Origin: DASWTL01 sp035575925
Lineage (GTDB): Bacteria; Bacteroidota; Bacteroidia; Sphingobacteriales; Sphingobacteriaceae
Reading direction: 5' to 3'
Assembly (NCBI GenBank): GCA_035575925.1
Contig: DATLXK010000067.1
Span: 1-64,000, forward strand
Length of the DNA: 64,000 bases
The position numbers were made by a program, and so were the translations under genes. The notes beneath the pieces are model-generated. The model saw only the letters and a list, made by a program, of their open reading frames with translations, was not told the DNA's origin and ran no database searches. The number at the start of each line of letters is the position of its first letter. The first letter of the stretch is position 1. This document shows, piece after piece, positions 36,038 to 43,752 of the stretch.

Positions 36038-36502
36038 ATGGATATTACTATTCGCACCGCAGTTAAACAGGATTGCACCAGATTGCTGGAACTTGTTAAT
36101 GAACTTGCTCTGTTTGAGAGAGCACCCAAAGAAGTGACAGTAACTTTAAAAGAATTTGAAGATGCAGGATTTGGTGACACACCCGTTTGGAAAGCTTTTG
36201 TTGCAGAAGCTGAAGGTATAATTCAGGGTTTTGCATTATATTATATCCGATATTCTACCTGGAAAGGCTGCCGCTTATATCTTGAAGATTTTATTGTTAC
36301 AGAAGCTATGCGCAGCAAAGGTATAGGTAAACGGCTGTTCGACAGAATAATTACAGAAGCCAGGGAATCAGGGTTTAATGGAATTACATTTCAGGTGCTG
36401 GATTGGAATGAACCTGCTATTAACTTTTATAATAAGTATAACACATCGATTGAAAGCGGTTGGCTTAATGCTTCCTTAAGTAAGGAACAAATTAATTCCT
36501 GA
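36038..36502 (+). CDS. GNAT acetyltransferase (SSAT-like)
   Basis: A 154-residue GNAT enzyme. The acetyl-CoA loop is LYLEDFIVTEAMRSKGIGKRL, and the C-terminus FQVLDWNEPAINFYNKYN matches spermidine/spermine- or thialysine-acetyltransferase-like members (SSAT2). Acetylation of a small amine or amino acid is likely; which one is unknown. Located between the YggS-like gene and aspartate kinase, same strand. Confidence 0.88.
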   Translation: MDITIRTAVKQDCTRLLELVNELALFERAPKEVTVTLKEFEDAGFGDTPVWKAFVAEAEGIIQGFALYYIRYSTWKGCRLYLEDFIVTEAMRSKGIGKRLFDRIITEARESGFNGITFQVLDWNEPAINFYNKYNTSIESGWLNASLSKEQINS

Positions 36503-36612
36503 TCTAGCAGAAGTTTTTATTGATCGCTTTAACACGTAATAGGTTATATATTTATCCTCCAATTAAAAACTTACTAAGCAGCAATAGCGTTATTTCAACT
36601 TATATCAATAGT

Positions 36613-37875
36613 ATGCAGGTTTTTAAATTCGGGGGAGCTTCAGTTAAAGACGCTGCAGGCGTAAAAAATCTCGCTGGGATTATTGAACTTAATCAGGATC
36701 AGAAGCTTCTGATAGTGGTCTCTGCGATGGGAAAAATCACTAACGCACTCGAAAAGTTAACCGAGGCATACGTAAACCGTGACCATAACGTACATCAACT
36801 GTTTTCCGAAATTATAAACTACCATAATCTGATCATTCAGGATCTGTTTCCTGATAACTCCCACCCTGTTTATGATGATATAGCCAATGCGTTTGTTGAA
36901 ATTGACTGGATGCTGGAAGATGAGCCGCCTGAAGATTATGACTTTAATTATGACCAGATCGTATCAATTGGCGAAATTATATCTACAAAGATTGTAAGTG
37001 CATATCTTAATTATAAGGGATTAAAAAACCAATGGATAGACGTCAGAAGTTTCATTCATACCGATAATACGTACCGGGAAGGGGTTGTGATTTGGGATAG
37101 AACTTCCTCCAGTATACAAAATAGAATTCCCAAAATATTAGAAGATCAGTTTATTGTAACGCAGGGATTTCTTGGCGGAACTTCTGAAAACTTTACAACA
37201 ACCCTGGGACGCGAAGGATCAGACTATACCGCTGCTATTTTCGCCTCATGTTTAAATGCAGAAAATGTTACCATTTGGAAAGATGTGCCGGGTATATTAA
37301 ATGCTGATCCGAAACTTTTTAATGAAACCAAAAAATACAATGAGCTACCCTATTCGGAAGCCCTGGAAATGACATTTTATGGTGCCTGCGTAATACACCC
37401 TAAAACTATAAAACCTCTGCAAAACGCTAATATTCCGCTACATGTGCGCCCATTTATGGCGCCTGAGGAAACCGGCACAGTGGTCAGACAATCGGCTTCA
37501 ATGAATGTAGAGCATCCTGCAATTATAGTTAAGCAAAATCAGGCGTTGGTTTCTATTGCCTCAAAAGACTATTCATTTATATCCGAGATCCATTTAAGTC
37601 AAATCTTTAAAGCATTTGCAGATTCTCATCTAAAGATTAATATGATGCAGGTTTCGGCGTTAAGCTTTTCCTTATGTTTCGATTGGGACGAAAGACGCTT
37701 TAAAAGGCTTTCAGAATTCCTTGATACCGATTTTAAGCTCCGATATAATTCCGGACTTGAACTTTTAACGGTACGTCATTACAAGCGAAATTTGCTTGAT
37801 GATATGGCAAAAGACAGAACGGTTCTGATTGAGCAGTTTAGCCGCAATACCGCGCAGTTGGTTGTAAGTAATTGA
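36613..37875 (+). CDS. Aspartate kinase (monofunctional)
   Basis: A 420-residue aspartokinase, first step of the Lys/Thr/Met pathway. Family motifs are KFGGASVKD at the N-terminus, TTLGREGSDYTAAIFASCL (ATP/substrate region), WKDVPGILNADP, and SEALEMTFYGACVIHPKTI, with an ACT-type regulatory region in the last 110 residues. I use the ATG at 36613 because it opens exactly at the kinase motif; an in-frame start 93 bp upstream would add 31 unrelated residues. Its last codons overlap the TTG start of the following methyltransferase gene. Confidence 0.95.
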   Translation: MQVFKFGGASVKDAAGVKNLAGIIELNQDQKLLIVVSAMGKITNALEKLTEAYVNRDHNVHQLFSEIINYHNLIIQDLFPDNSHPVYDDIANAFVEIDWMLEDEPPEDYDFNYDQIVSIGEIISTKIVSAYLNYKGLKNQWIDVRSFIHTDNTYREGVVIWDRTSSSIQNRIPKILEDQFIVTQGFLGGTSENFTTTLGREGSDYTAAIFASCLNAENVTIWKDVPGILNADPKLFNETKKYNELPYSEALEMTFYGACVIHPKTIKPLQNANIPLHVRPFMAPEETGTVVRQSASMNVEHPAIIVKQNQALVSIASKDYSFISEIHLSQIFKAFADSHLKINMMQVSALSFSLCFDWDERRFKRLSEFLDTDFKLRYNSGLELLTVRHYKRNLLDDMAKDRTVLIEQFSRNTAQLVVSN

Positions 37876-39047
37876 ACTCTGCAATTTTAGATCCCGAAGT
37901 ACAAGATTTCATCAACCGGAATTTACAGGATGATGTTACCCGTATTCTTTTTAAAAAAAGTCCTTTCAAAGCAATTACAACTAAAGAACTGGCTGAACAA
38001 ATTGAAAGTAAATACAAATCTGAAAAAAAACTTCCTACCTGGTTTAACTCACCTGCCATATTCTATCCTCCTAAGATGTCCATAGAACAGGCCTCATCAG
38101 AACAAACGGCAAAATATAAATCTACCCTCATTAAAGGGGAAAAAGTGATAGATATTACCGGGGGCTTCGGGATTGATAGTTTCTATTTTTCAAAGATTGC
38201 TAAGGAGGTTGTTCATTGCGAACATAATATTGATCTTTCAGAAATTGCAGCTAACAATGCTGCTGTGCTTGGAGCGACGAATATTAAATTTGTGCCAAAA
38301 GATGGCATAAGCTATCTGTTGCAAACAAAAGAAAGTTTCGACACGATCTATATTGATCCTTCGCGGAGAGTGAATTCGCAAAAAGTGTTCAAACTGGCTG
38401 ATTGCGAACCGGATGTGATCACATCCCTGGATATGTTGCTCAAAAAATGTTCAAGGATTTTAATTAAAACGTCTCCCCTTTTAGACATACAGGCGGGCAT
38501 GAATGAACTAAAGCAGGTAAGTGAAATACAAATAATAAGCTTAAAAAATGATTGCAAGGAATTATTGTGGATTCTTGATAAAGATGTGCCCGCCGCAAGC
38601 GTACAGTTAACCTGTATTACTTTAGAACCATTTAAAAAATATCGGTTTTCTTTAGCGGAAGAACGCGCTTTTAAGCTAAACGACTTTTCGTACCCGCTTA
38701 AATATCTGTATGAGCCTGATGTTGCATTACTTAAAGCAGGTTGCTTTAAATTGATTACCAGGGATTTTGGTCTTAAAAAATTGCATGTTAACACCCATTT
38801 ATACACTTCTGATCGTTTAAATCCGGCATTTATAGGGAGAACGTTCAGGGTAAAAAAAAAGTGGATATATAAAGATTTCCTTTCTTCAAATTCTGTTATA
38901 AAAGCCAACATTATTTGCAGAAATTTTCCCTTACGTGTGGAAGAAGTAAAACGGAAGAGCAAGCTGAAAGACGGAGGTCAGGAATATCTGATATTCGCTA
39001 CAGGACCGTTGGAGGAACTGCTGGTTTTACATTGCGAGCGGCTTTAA
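37872..39047 (+). CDS. Class I SAM methyltransferase with THUMP-like domain
   Basis: A 391-residue protein. An N-terminal helical region (1-95) precedes a Rossmann-type methyltransferase with motif I IDITGGFGIDSFYFS and DTIYIDPSRR, the latter resembling the DPPR/DPSR catalytic segment of RNA methyltransferases. A C-terminal THUMP-like domain (about 300-391) follows. It probably modifies RNA. The start is a TTG at 37872 that overlaps the stop of aspartate kinase by 2 bp; the next ATG would remove part of the fold. Downstream is a convergent terminator. Confidence 0.85.
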   Translation: MNSAILDPEVQDFINRNLQDDVTRILFKKSPFKAITTKELAEQIESKYKSEKKLPTWFNSPAIFYPPKMSIEQASSEQTAKYKSTLIKGEKVIDITGGFGIDSFYFSKIAKEVVHCEHNIDLSEIAANNAAVLGATNIKFVPKDGISYLLQTKESFDTIYIDPSRRVNSQKVFKLADCEPDVITSLDMLLKKCSRILIKTSPLLDIQAGMNELKQVSEIQIISLKNDCKELLWILDKDVPAASVQLTCITLEPFKKYRFSLAEERAFKLNDFSYPLKYLYEPDVALLKAGCFKLITRDFGLKKLHVNTHLYTSDRLNPAFIGRTFRVKKKWIYKDFLSSNSVIKANIICRNFPLRVEEVKRKSKLKDGGQEYLIFATGPLEELLVLHCERL

Positions 39048-39052
39048 ACAAA

Positions 39053-39075
39053 AAATTCCCCGCCAGTAAGCAGGG
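39053..39075. terminator. Terminator between convergent genes
   Basis: AAATTCCC and GGGAAATTTT form a stem with one bulge around a 12-nt loop, followed by a T-rich run on the plus strand and preceded by an A-run. It serves the methyltransferase gene and possibly csp. Confidence 0.65.
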
Positions 39076-39102
39076 AAATTTTAAATTTATGGTTAATACA
39101 GT

Positions 39103-39300
39103 TTAAACTTTCCTCACCTGTATCGCCTGTAATCCTTTATTCCCTTCCTCAACTTCATATTCCACATCATCATTATCACGCAAGCCGTTTACGCCGCCTT
39201 CAACATCTTTAAAATGTACAAAGATATCCTGACCATCTTCTTGTACGATAAAACCATAACCTTTTTGGGTGTTAAACCATTTTACTTTTCCAGTTTTCAT
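39103..39300 (-). CDS. Cold-shock domain protein
   Basis: A 65-residue single cold-shock domain (CspA family) RNA/DNA chaperone, with RNP1 KGYGFIV and RNP2 IFVHF, both intact. Starts KTGKVKWFNTQKGYGFI. It is likely monocistronic, with a leader of about 60 nt that contains a hairpin at its 5' end, reminiscent of csp mRNA leaders. Assignment to CspA, B or C is not possible. Confidence 0.97.
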   Translation of the reverse strand: MKTGKVKWFNTQKGYGFIVQEDGQDIFVHFKDVEGGVNGLRDNDDVEYEVEEGNKGLQAIQVRKV

Positions 39301-39339
39301 ATTCTTATTAGTATTAAATTCAGCTTTTACGCTGTTATT

Positions 39340-39363
39340 ACAGGCCCACTTTTATAAGCCTGT
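39340..39363 (-). promoter_or_regulatory. Hairpin at the 5' end of the csp leader
   Basis: ACAGGC and GCCTGT form a 6-bp stem with a 12-nt loop just downstream of the presumed transcription start of the cold-shock gene. It may stabilise the mRNA or sense temperature; this is inference. Confidence 0.4.
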
Positions 39364-39365
39364 AT

Positions 39366-39373
39366 CAAATATA
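39366..39373 (-). promoter_or_regulatory. Putative -7 box of the csp promoter
   Basis: TATATTTG matches the Bacteroidota -7 consensus TAnnTTTG about 66 bp upstream of the csp ATG. The -33 region is T-rich without a perfect TTTG. Confidence 0.5.
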
Positions 39374-39395
39374 TATGAAAAAAATTAAAAAGGTT

Positions 39396-40031
39396 TTATT
39401 TATTTGGTTGAGGTGTCATACGTAAATACGGCTTGATCTCGCGAAACCCTTTTGGAAATTTTGCAGGAATATCCTCCGTTTTTATTGCAGGCACCACCAC
39501 CACATCTTCACCTTCTTTCCAGTCGGCAGGCGTAGCTACACTATAATTAGCTGTTAACTGTAATGAATCAATAACGCGTAATATTTCCTGAAAATTACGT
39601 CCTGTAGATGCAGGATAAGTTATAATCAGCTTAATGGTTTTATCTGGTGCGATGACGAACAAAGAGCGCACTGTAACGGTAAGGGAAGCATTAGGATGGA
39701 TCATATCATATGCTTCTGAGATCTTGCGGTCTTCATCAGCAATTAAAGGAAAATTAACCTCCACGTTTTGAGTTTCATTAATATCCTGTATCCAACCCTG
39801 ATGTTTATCTACTGGATCAACACTTAATGCGATTACCTTAACATTTCGCTTATCAAATTCATCTTTTAATGATGCCGTTCTGCCTAATTCAGTAGTACAA
39901 ACGGGGGTATAATCTGCCGGATGTGAAAACAACACTACCCAGCTGTCTCCTGCGTATTCATAAAAATCCAGTTCACCCTGTGAAGTCTGGGCTCTGAAAT
40001 TGGGGGCTAAATCTCCTAAACGTAAGCTCAT
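39396..40031 (-). CDS. 1-Cys type peroxiredoxin (Prx6 subfamily)
   Basis: A 211-residue peroxiredoxin with the peroxidatic cysteine in SHPADYTPVCTTELGR. The long C-terminal arm (EGEDVVVVPAIKTEDIPAKF) is characteristic of the Prx6/1-Cys group, which reduces H2O2 and lipid or organic peroxides. The N-terminal LRLGDLAPNFRAQTSQGELD is usual. No thioredoxin partner is adjacent. The DUF72 gene lies 39 bp upstream on the same strand. Confidence 0.95.
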   Translation of the reverse strand: MSLRLGDLAPNFRAQTSQGELDFYEYAGDSWVVLFSHPADYTPVCTTELGRTASLKDEFDKRNVKVIALSVDPVDKHQGWIQDINETQNVEVNFPLIADEDRKISEAYDMIHPNASLTVTVRSLFVIAPDKTIKLIITYPASTGRNFQEILRVIDSLQLTANYSVATPADWKEGEDVVVVPAIKTEDIPAKFPKGFREIKPYLRMTPQPNK

Positions 40032-40070
40032 AATGATATTTTTTAATTATTATCTACTAAGTTAGTAGAA

Positions 40071-40988
40071 TTAATTTTCTAAAAGTGAAGCTTTTTTTAA
40101 AAATTGCGGTGGGGTGATATTTGAGCCCAGCACTTCATTCATTTTCCTGATGGTATAATCAGCCAGTATGGGTGTGTCTTTTTCATCATGCTGATGCAGG
40201 AAGAAATAAATAGATTTTAATCCGTGTTCCTGCCATGTTTTTAGCCTATCGATCCACTCATCAATACGATGATAATCTGTGGGATGCAAACCATTGCCTA
40301 CAAAGCGAATAAATGCGTGTGGTGTTGGCATCTCCATATGTACACAATCTCTCCTGCCCGAAGCATCTGTAATCACAGCGCCTTTATTTAACTTATGAAG
40401 CAGATCAAAAAGATTTTTCCTTGCTGTCTCATCCGAAAACCATTCCGGGTGTCTAACTTCCGTAAAAAGGTCAAAATCCACAGGAAGAGCTTCCAGGTAA
40501 GATTTTAGGATTTCGAAATTCTTAGGGCCGAAATTATCGCTTAACTGCAAAAAACAAGGTCCAAGTGTAGCCCCCAGCTCTGATATATTTTCGAGGTAAG
40601 TAGAGGTTTCCTCATCAGCATTCTTTAATCTCTTCAGATGGCTGATTGACCTGATGATCTTGGGGAAAAACTTGAAATCACTCCGTGCATCCTCTGCCTT
40701 TTGCCGCCATCCCAGCATCTGTTCTTTGCGGGGCATTTGGTAAAATACGGCATTCAGCTCAATGCTGTTAAAGTGCTTTACATATTCATCCAGAAATTTA
40801 GCCTCTTTTGTCTTTTCAGGATAGATCATTCCCACCCATTCCTTCCGACCCCATTTGGCGCATCCGACATAAATTTCAGGCTTAGCTGTCGCTTTTGTAT
40901 TCAATACAGTCCTGGTCAATTCCGGATCAGCAGGTAATGTAAAATCTACATCAGTTAACTGGGTTAACGGTACTTTTCCGAAATCCAT
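40071..40988 (-). CDS. DUF72 domain protein (YecE-like)
   Basis: A 305-residue TIM-barrel-like protein of the DUF72 family. Conserved patterns are VGCAKWGRKEWVGMIYP, FNSIELNAVFYQMP, FKFFPKIIRSISHLKRL, the FLQLSDNFGPKNFE region and FFLHQHDEK near the end. The function is unknown; links to iron-sulfur metabolism have been suggested for some relatives. It sits 39 bp upstream of the peroxiredoxin gene on the same strand and may be co-transcribed. Confidence 0.93.
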   Translation of the reverse strand: MDFGKVPLTQLTDVDFTLPADPELTRTVLNTKATAKPEIYVGCAKWGRKEWVGMIYPEKTKEAKFLDEYVKHFNSIELNAVFYQMPRKEQMLGWRQKAEDARSDFKFFPKIIRSISHLKRLKNADEETSTYLENISELGATLGPCFLQLSDNFGPKNFEILKSYLEALPVDFDLFTEVRHPEWFSDETARKNLFDLLHKLNKGAVITDASGRRDCVHMEMPTPHAFIRFVGNGLHPTDYHRIDEWIDRLKTWQEHGLKSIYFFLHQHDEKDTPILADYTIRKMNEVLGSNITPPQFLKKASLLEN

Positions 40989-41162
40989 AGGAATTAATTT
41001 AAATGATTGAATGACCTAAAAGTATGCTTTTTTCAAATCAGGATTTTATACATTGTTAATTTCTTTAAATTTTTCCATATCATTTTAAATATTCGATCAT
41101 CTTTTTAAATACCTGATTGTTCTGTATTAAAACTATATATTATTTTATTTTTAAACATATTG

Positions 41163-41184
41163 TATATTTGTAATACGAAATATA
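41163..41184 (+). promoter_or_regulatory. Putative promoter and operator of the Panacea/toxin operon
   Basis: TATATTTG fits the TAnnTTTG -7 consensus. It overlaps a palindrome of arms TATATTT and AAATATA around an 8-nt spacer, ending 7 bp before the HTH gene. An operator read by the HTH domain of the antitoxin would allow autoregulation (inference). Confidence 0.5.
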
Positions 41185-41191
41185 ACCTGAT

Positions 41192-41995
41192 ATGAATACA
41201 AACCTGTCACAAAAACAAATTGGCCGAAGGATAGCTGACCTTCGTAAAATGAAAGGGTTATCTCAGGAAGATCTGTCTAAAAGCATCGAAATATCACGCC
41301 CGTCCCTGGCACAGATAGAGCTTGGAAACCGTTGCGTTAATGTTCTGGAATTGCAAAGATTATCTATGGTATTAGGTTTTTCTTTGGATGACTTCATGTC
41401 TGAAGATTTTGCAGCTAATACAAATGCTGAAAGTAAAGCTGACATAAAATCAAAAACAACAAATGAACGCATTTCTGTACCTGTTTTAAAAATAAATAAG
41501 TTTAAGAATGTATTACTGTATATTTTAGAAAGATGCGCAGGCAAACCTAATATAGGAGAAACTGTACTTTATAAGCTGCTTTACTTTTCTGATTTCAATT
41601 ACTACGAATTATACGAGGAGCATTTAACAGGTGCTAAATACCGCAAGTTGCCTTTCGGGCCAGTTCCGCAAAAGTTAAATACTATTATTACTCAGATGAT
41701 GGAAAGCGGACAGATACAACGAATTAAAACTCAGTATTTTGATAAAATTCAAACCCGCTACATTCCGCTTACCAAAGCTGATTTAACTGAATTGAAAGCC
41801 AGTGAAAAGGAAGTTATCGATAAAGTTATCGAGCAATTGTCTGATTGGTCGGCTGCTGCAATAAGCCATTATTCCCATAAGGATATGCCATGGCTGGCTT
41901 CAAAGGAAGGAGAAGAAATAAATTATGAACTAGTTTTTTACAGAGATGCTCCCTTTTCTGTAAGAAACTATGGAGACGAAATGGAAGAGCAATGA
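41192..41995 (+). CDS. HTH-Panacea antitoxin (XRE plus SocA/DUF4065 domain)
   Basis: A 267-residue protein with an N-terminal XRE-type HTH (about 8-65: IGRRIADLRKMKGLSQEDLS, SRPSLAQIELGNRCVNVLEL) and a C-terminal Panacea/SocA-like (DUF4065) domain from about 110. Domain marks are ETVLYKLLYFSDFNYYELYE, LTGAKYRKLPFGPVPQKL and SDWSAAAISHYSHKDMPW. Panacea is the antitoxin domain of the hyperpromiscuous PanAT toxin-antitoxin systems. It overlaps the toxin gene by 4 bp (ATGA), and a palindrome in its promoter suggests autoregulation. Confidence 0.9.
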   Translation: MNTNLSQKQIGRRIADLRKMKGLSQEDLSKSIEISRPSLAQIELGNRCVNVLELQRLSMVLGFSLDDFMSEDFAANTNAESKADIKSKTTNERISVPVLKINKFKNVLLYILERCAGKPNIGETVLYKLLYFSDFNYYELYEEHLTGAKYRKLPFGPVPQKLNTIITQMMESGQIQRIKTQYFDKIQTRYIPLTKADLTELKASEKEVIDKVIEQLSDWSAAAISHYSHKDMPWLASKEGEEINYELVFYRDAPFSVRNYGDEMEEQ

Positions 41996-42336
41996 TCTTT
42001 GAAGAGCTTGGAGAGTTTAAAAAGGATTTGAAAAGTCTTTTAAAAAAATACAAAACACTGAATGATGATTTGGATGTAGTGAAAAAAGTGTTAAGTACGG
42101 CACCGGATGAAAGACCGCCTTTTAGTTTTCGCATAGATAATCTTGGCCTGGAAACCTGCATTATTAAAGTAAAAAAAATTGCTTGTAAAGCATTAAAAGG
42201 GCGTGGTGTAAACTCAGGCTTACGATTGGTTTATGCACACTTTCAGGGGGAAAATAAAATAATTTTTATTGAACTTTACCATAAGAACGATAAAGAAACT
42301 GAAGACAGACAAAGAGTTCTTGACAATTTTAAATAA
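41992..42336 (+). CDS. RelE/ParE-like toxin partner of the Panacea antitoxin
   Basis: A 114-residue protein starting IFEELGEFKKDLKSLLKKYK, with the ParE/RelE-like beta strands in IIKVKKIACKALKGRGVNSGLRLVYAHF and KIIFIELYHKNDKE at the C-terminus. This resembles a RelE-superfamily mRNA interferase or ParE-like toxin; the sequence is too diverged to decide. It overlaps the antitoxin gene by 4 bp. Predicted to be held inactive by the HTH-Panacea protein. Confidence 0.8.
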   Translation: MIFEELGEFKKDLKSLLKKYKTLNDDLDVVKKVLSTAPDERPPFSFRIDNLGLETCIIKVKKIACKALKGRGVNSGLRLVYAHFQGENKIIFIELYHKNDKETEDRQRVLDNFK

Positions 42337-42383
42337 CAGCAATGTAGTCCGTATGTACCGCGGAATACTAAGCCCAACAAAAA

Positions 42384-42403
42384 GGGAACCGCTTCCGGTT
42401 CCC
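42384..42403. terminator. Bidirectional terminator
   Basis: A perfect 8-bp GC-rich stem GGGAACCG/CGGTTCCC with tetraloop CTTC, A-run on the left and T-run on the right. It lies between the toxin gene and rplT, whose ends face each other. Confidence 0.85.
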
Positions 42404-42428
42404 TGTATATTTTTAGTAACTAAAAGTA

Positions 42429-42773
42429 TTACTTTACTGCTTCGATAATGGCCTTGAAAGCTGCCGGCTCATTCATAGCCAGATCCGCAAGAACTTTACG
42501 GTTAATACCAATATCACTTTTAGTTAATTTACCCATTAACTGCGAGTAAGATAACCCGTGGTGACGTGCGCCTGCATTTATACGCTGAATCCACAAAGCC
42601 CTGAATTCCCTCTTTTTTGCTTTCCGGTCGCGGTAAGCATATTGCAAACCTTTTTCAACTGTGTTTTTCGCAACGGTATAAACCTTGCTTCTTGATCCCC
42701 AATAACCTTTGGCTAAATCTAAGATCTTTTTTCTTCTTCTTCTGGACGCTACTGAATTAACCGAACGTGGCAT
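42429..42773 (-). CDS. rplT: Ribosomal protein L20
   Basis: A 114-residue bL20 with PRSVNSVASRRRRKKILDLA at the start and FRALWIQRINAGARHHGLSY in the core. It assembles early on 23S rRNA. Last gene of the thrS-infC-rpmI-rplT operon; the gap to rpmI is 122 bp. Confidence 0.98.
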   Translation of the reverse strand: MPRSVNSVASRRRRKKILDLAKGYWGSRSKVYTVAKNTVEKGLQYAYRDRKAKKREFRALWIQRINAGARHHGLSYSQLMGKLTKSDIGINRKVLADLAMNEPAAFKAIIEAVK

Positions 42774-42895
42774 ATTTTTTTGTTTTTTGACAGACGGTGT
42801 CGTGTTTTACAACGAGCTTACAACCGAAAGCCTGGTTAAATATTTAATTAATTTATCCGTTTATCATGGGCTGGATAGGCCGCACATTGGGTTTC

Positions 42896-43096
42896 TTACT
42901 TCCCGATACAAAGCATACGCTTTACATTACCCAGATCAGCATTAGAAACTAAACTGGTGTTACTTAAATTACGCTTGCGTTTTGTAGACATCTTGGTTAA
43001 GATGTGGCTCATGTATGCATTTTTACGTGCAATTTTACCTGTTCCAGTAAGCTTAAAACGCTTTTTAGCACTGGAATTGGTTTTCATCTTTGGCAT
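42896..43096 (-). CDS. rpmI: Ribosomal protein L35
   Basis: A 66-residue bL35 starting PKMKTNSSAKKRFKLTGTGK with the usual KRNLSNTSLVS motif. Located between infC and rplT in the conserved translation operon. Basic and small; no anomaly. Confidence 0.97.
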   Translation of the reverse strand: MPKMKTNSSAKKRFKLTGTGKIARKNAYMSHILTKMSTKRKRNLSNTSLVSNADLGNVKRMLCIGK

Positions 43097-43160
43097 AACT
43101 CTATTTTTTTACGATTTTTGATTTAGGATTTACGACTGAATTGTTTCAACGCAAATTTCT

Positions 43161-43742
43161 TTACTTTTTACCTGAAGATTTTGGCGCAACGGTAAGGAAC
43201 ATTCGTTTTCCTTCCAGTTTCGGCAATTGTTCTACTTTTCCAACTTCTTCCAAAGCCTGAGCAAACTTTAATAAAAGAATCTCGCCCTGTTCTTTATAAA
43301 CAATCGCTCTTCCTTTAAAATGCACATAGGCACGAACCTTTTCACCGCTTTCCAAAAAGCTGATTGCATGCTTCAGTTTAAACTGAAAATCATGATCATT
43401 CGTATTAGGCCCGAAACGGATCTCTTTAATTACCGTTTGCTTTGCATTCGCCTTTATTTCTTTTAACTTTTTCTTCTGCTCGTATATAAACTTATTGTAA
43501 TCAATAACTTTACAAACTGGCGGAGTTGCATTCGGTGATATCTCAACCAGATCAAGTTCCTGCTCATCGGCCATTGCCAATGCATCTTTGAGCGGATATA
43601 CCCCGGTTTCTATATTATCACCAACCAATCGCACTTCCTGTGCCCTGATATATTGATTAATATTATGCTCGGCCTCTTTCTTTTTAAACGGAGGTCTGGG
43701 GCCGCGGGGCCCTTTGTTAAAACCTGGTCTTCCTAATGCCAA
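43161..43742 (-). CDS. infC: Translation initiation factor IF-3
   Basis: A 193-residue IF-3. The N-terminal domain includes NINQYIRAQEVRLVGDN, and the ELDLVEISPNATPPVCKVID linker motif and C-domain KEIRFGPNTNDHDFQFKLKHA are intact. The best start is a TTG at 43742, giving LALGRPGFNKG-type basic leader residues; no ATG or ATT in frame is available upstream or nearby that would keep this leader. Non-AUG starts of infC are known to allow IF-3 to repress its own translation. The gap to thrS is 10 bp. Confidence 0.95.
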   Translation of the reverse strand: MALGRPGFNKGPRGPRPPFKKKEAEHNINQYIRAQEVRLVGDNIETGVYPLKDALAMADEQELDLVEISPNATPPVCKVIDYNKFIYEQKKKLKEIKANAKQTVIKEIRFGPNTNDHDFQFKLKHAISFLESGEKVRAYVHFKGRAIVYKEQGEILLLKFAQALEEVGKVEQLPKLEGKRMFLTVAPKSSGKK

Positions 43743-43752
43743 ATTAAAGTTG

